Of a stretch of 64,000 nucleotides of DNA, positions 63,428-64,000 are shown one piece after another. The first letter of the stretch is position 1. Each line of letters begins with the position of its first letter. The notes beneath the pieces were generated by a model. It saw only the letters and a list, made by a program, of their open reading frames with translations. It made no database searches and had not been told where the DNA came from. The DNA is from an uncultured SAR86 cluster bacterium. GTDB lineage: Bacteria > Pseudomonadota > Gammaproteobacteria > Magnimaribacterales > D2472. The position numbers and the translations under genes were made by a program. The stretch spans positions 1-64,000 of the forward strand of contig CACEDS010000001.1 of the NCBI GenBank assembly GCA_902558395.1. The letters are read 5' to 3'.

Positions 63428-64000
63428 TAGTCTTCTTGAATATTAAGCAATTCTGCATTGCCACCAAAGGCGACTGAATTCTTTGACACAACCTTTTCAT
63501 TTAAAAACTGTATTAAATAATTTGGCCCTCCGGCCTTATAACCGCTTCCAGACAAACCACGGCCACCAAAAGGCTGAGACCCAACAACTGCACCAACAAT
63601 ATCTCTGTTTATATATACATTACCAATATTACAATTTTGGCTGAATAAATCTGCCCTAGATTCAATTCTTGTGTGAATACCCATAGTTAGACCATAGCCA
63701 GTATTATTTATATCTTTAATTAAATCATCAATTTCTGATGATTTAAATTTCAGTACATGAAGTATTGGCCCAAACTGCTCTTCATCTATGTCGCTTAATG
63801 TATTGATCTCAATTACTGTCGGTGAAATATATTGATCAGTTATTTGCGTACTAGATTGATATACTTGAAAGCCAAATTTAGCTTTATTTTTTATATAAGC
63901 ATCAAGTTTATTTTTTGCGGCCTTATTAATTATTGGACCAATATCAGTATCCAATTCTTCAGGATTACCAATTTTTAATTCCTGCATATTGCCTTTGACC
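63427..64000 (-). CDS. putA: PutA-type 1-pyrroline-5-carboxylate dehydrogenase, C-terminal part
   Basis: The frame stays open to the right edge, so only the last 190 or so residues are seen. Features are the aldehyde dehydrogenase segments DIGPIINKAAKNKL, the catalytic-domain EEQFGPILHVL, and the C-terminal GNVYINRDIVGAVVGSQPFGGRG with GTGxKAGGP-like SGYKAGGPNYL. The GAVVGxQPFGGRGLSG pattern identifies the P5C dehydrogenase module of bifunctional PutA. Proline is degraded to glutamate. The stop overlaps the mepM start as TAATG. Whether the proline dehydrogenase domain is present cannot be seen. Confidence 0.86.
   Translation of the reverse strand, partial: VKGNMQELKIGNPEELDTDIGPIINKAAKNKLDAYIKNKAKFGFQVYQSSTQITDQYISPTVIEINTLSDIDEEQFGPILHVLKFKSSEIDDLIKDINNTGYGLTMGIHTRIESRADLFSQNCNIGNVYINRDIVGAVVGSQPFGGRGLSGSGYKAGGPNYLIQFLNEKVVSKNSVAFGGNAELLNIQED

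Overview
The window reads as a piece of a streamlined, AT-rich gammaproteobacterial chromosome. Gammaproteobacterial assignment rests on conserved gene order rather than on any single gene: lptM-lysA-dapF-DUF484-xerC-yigB, rsgA-ubiE-ubiJ-ubiB-tatABC with orn divergent, miaB-ybeZ-ybeY-ybeX-lnt, zapA-6S RNA-5-formyl-THF cyclo-ligase beside pepP-ubiH, nnrD-tsaE-amiB, dksA-pcnB, erpA-anmK-mepM and polA/engB/cytochrome c4/dsbA. Low GC, frequent TTG starts, stop-to-start overlaps inside operons and convergent genes that abut or overlap suggest a free-living marine lineage of the SAR86 type. That genus-level guess is inference, not something the sequence proves.

Layout. 1-7.1 kb: 5' end of ATP-dependent pckA and dsbB on the minus strand; polA; a Coq4-like gene with engB; then an exported redox trio (cytochrome c4, a DsbA-like protein, a small cytochrome c). 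7.1-14.3 kb: a long minus-strand run metK, ahcY, lptM, lysA, dapF, DUF484, xerC, yigB-like HAD, ubiK; dapF carries a frameshift in an eight-base homopolymer. 14.5-19.7 kb: a plus-strand sugar-phosphate operon tkt, pgk, class I fba, then dtd and a LOG-family gene. 19.7-25.1 kb: minus-strand rsgA, ubiE, ubiJ, ubiB, tatA, tatB, tatC and a phytanoyl-CoA dioxygenase-like gene. 25.1-31.6 kb: orn, DUF1820, miaB, ybeZ, ybeY, ybeX, lnt and an L,D-transpeptidase.

31.6-39.8 kb: a fused beta-oxidation enzyme; the only stretch over 300 bp without a known gene, which holds a candidate small RNA and a 28-residue membrane ORF; an exported glutathione peroxidase, rpiA, ilvA, and a large CBM9/DUF5916 outer-membrane protein. 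39.2-46.5 kb: folate cyclo-ligase, 6S RNA, zapA, a TIGR02449 coiled coil, pepP, a UbiH-type hydroxylase, rpmB, sixA, dut, a type B L31 gene and priA. 46.5-53.3 kb: amiB, tsaE, nnrD, a membrane-anchored beta-propeller, an alpha/beta hydrolase, a Nudix hydrolase, a metallo-beta-lactamase-fold hydrolase and a small lipoprotein. 53.3-64 kb: acs, a deoxynucleoside kinase, pcnB, a DksA with a histone-H1-like tail, a PfkB kinase, hemL, hemG, erpA, anmK, mepM-like M23 peptidase and the 3' end of putA.

Themes. Ubiquinone synthesis is spread over the window (coq4-like, ubiK, ubiE, ubiJ, ubiB, a ubiH-type hydroxylase). Envelope disulfide and redox chemistry is represented by dsbB, a DsbA-like protein with an unusual active site, two cytochromes and lptM. 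Most genes are housekeeping; I see no prophage, insertion sequence, CRISPR array, tRNA or rRNA. The items most worth checking are the candidate small RNA at 33934-34008, the dapF homopolymer frameshift, the DksA tail, the Coq4-like gene, and the near absence of space between convergent genes.
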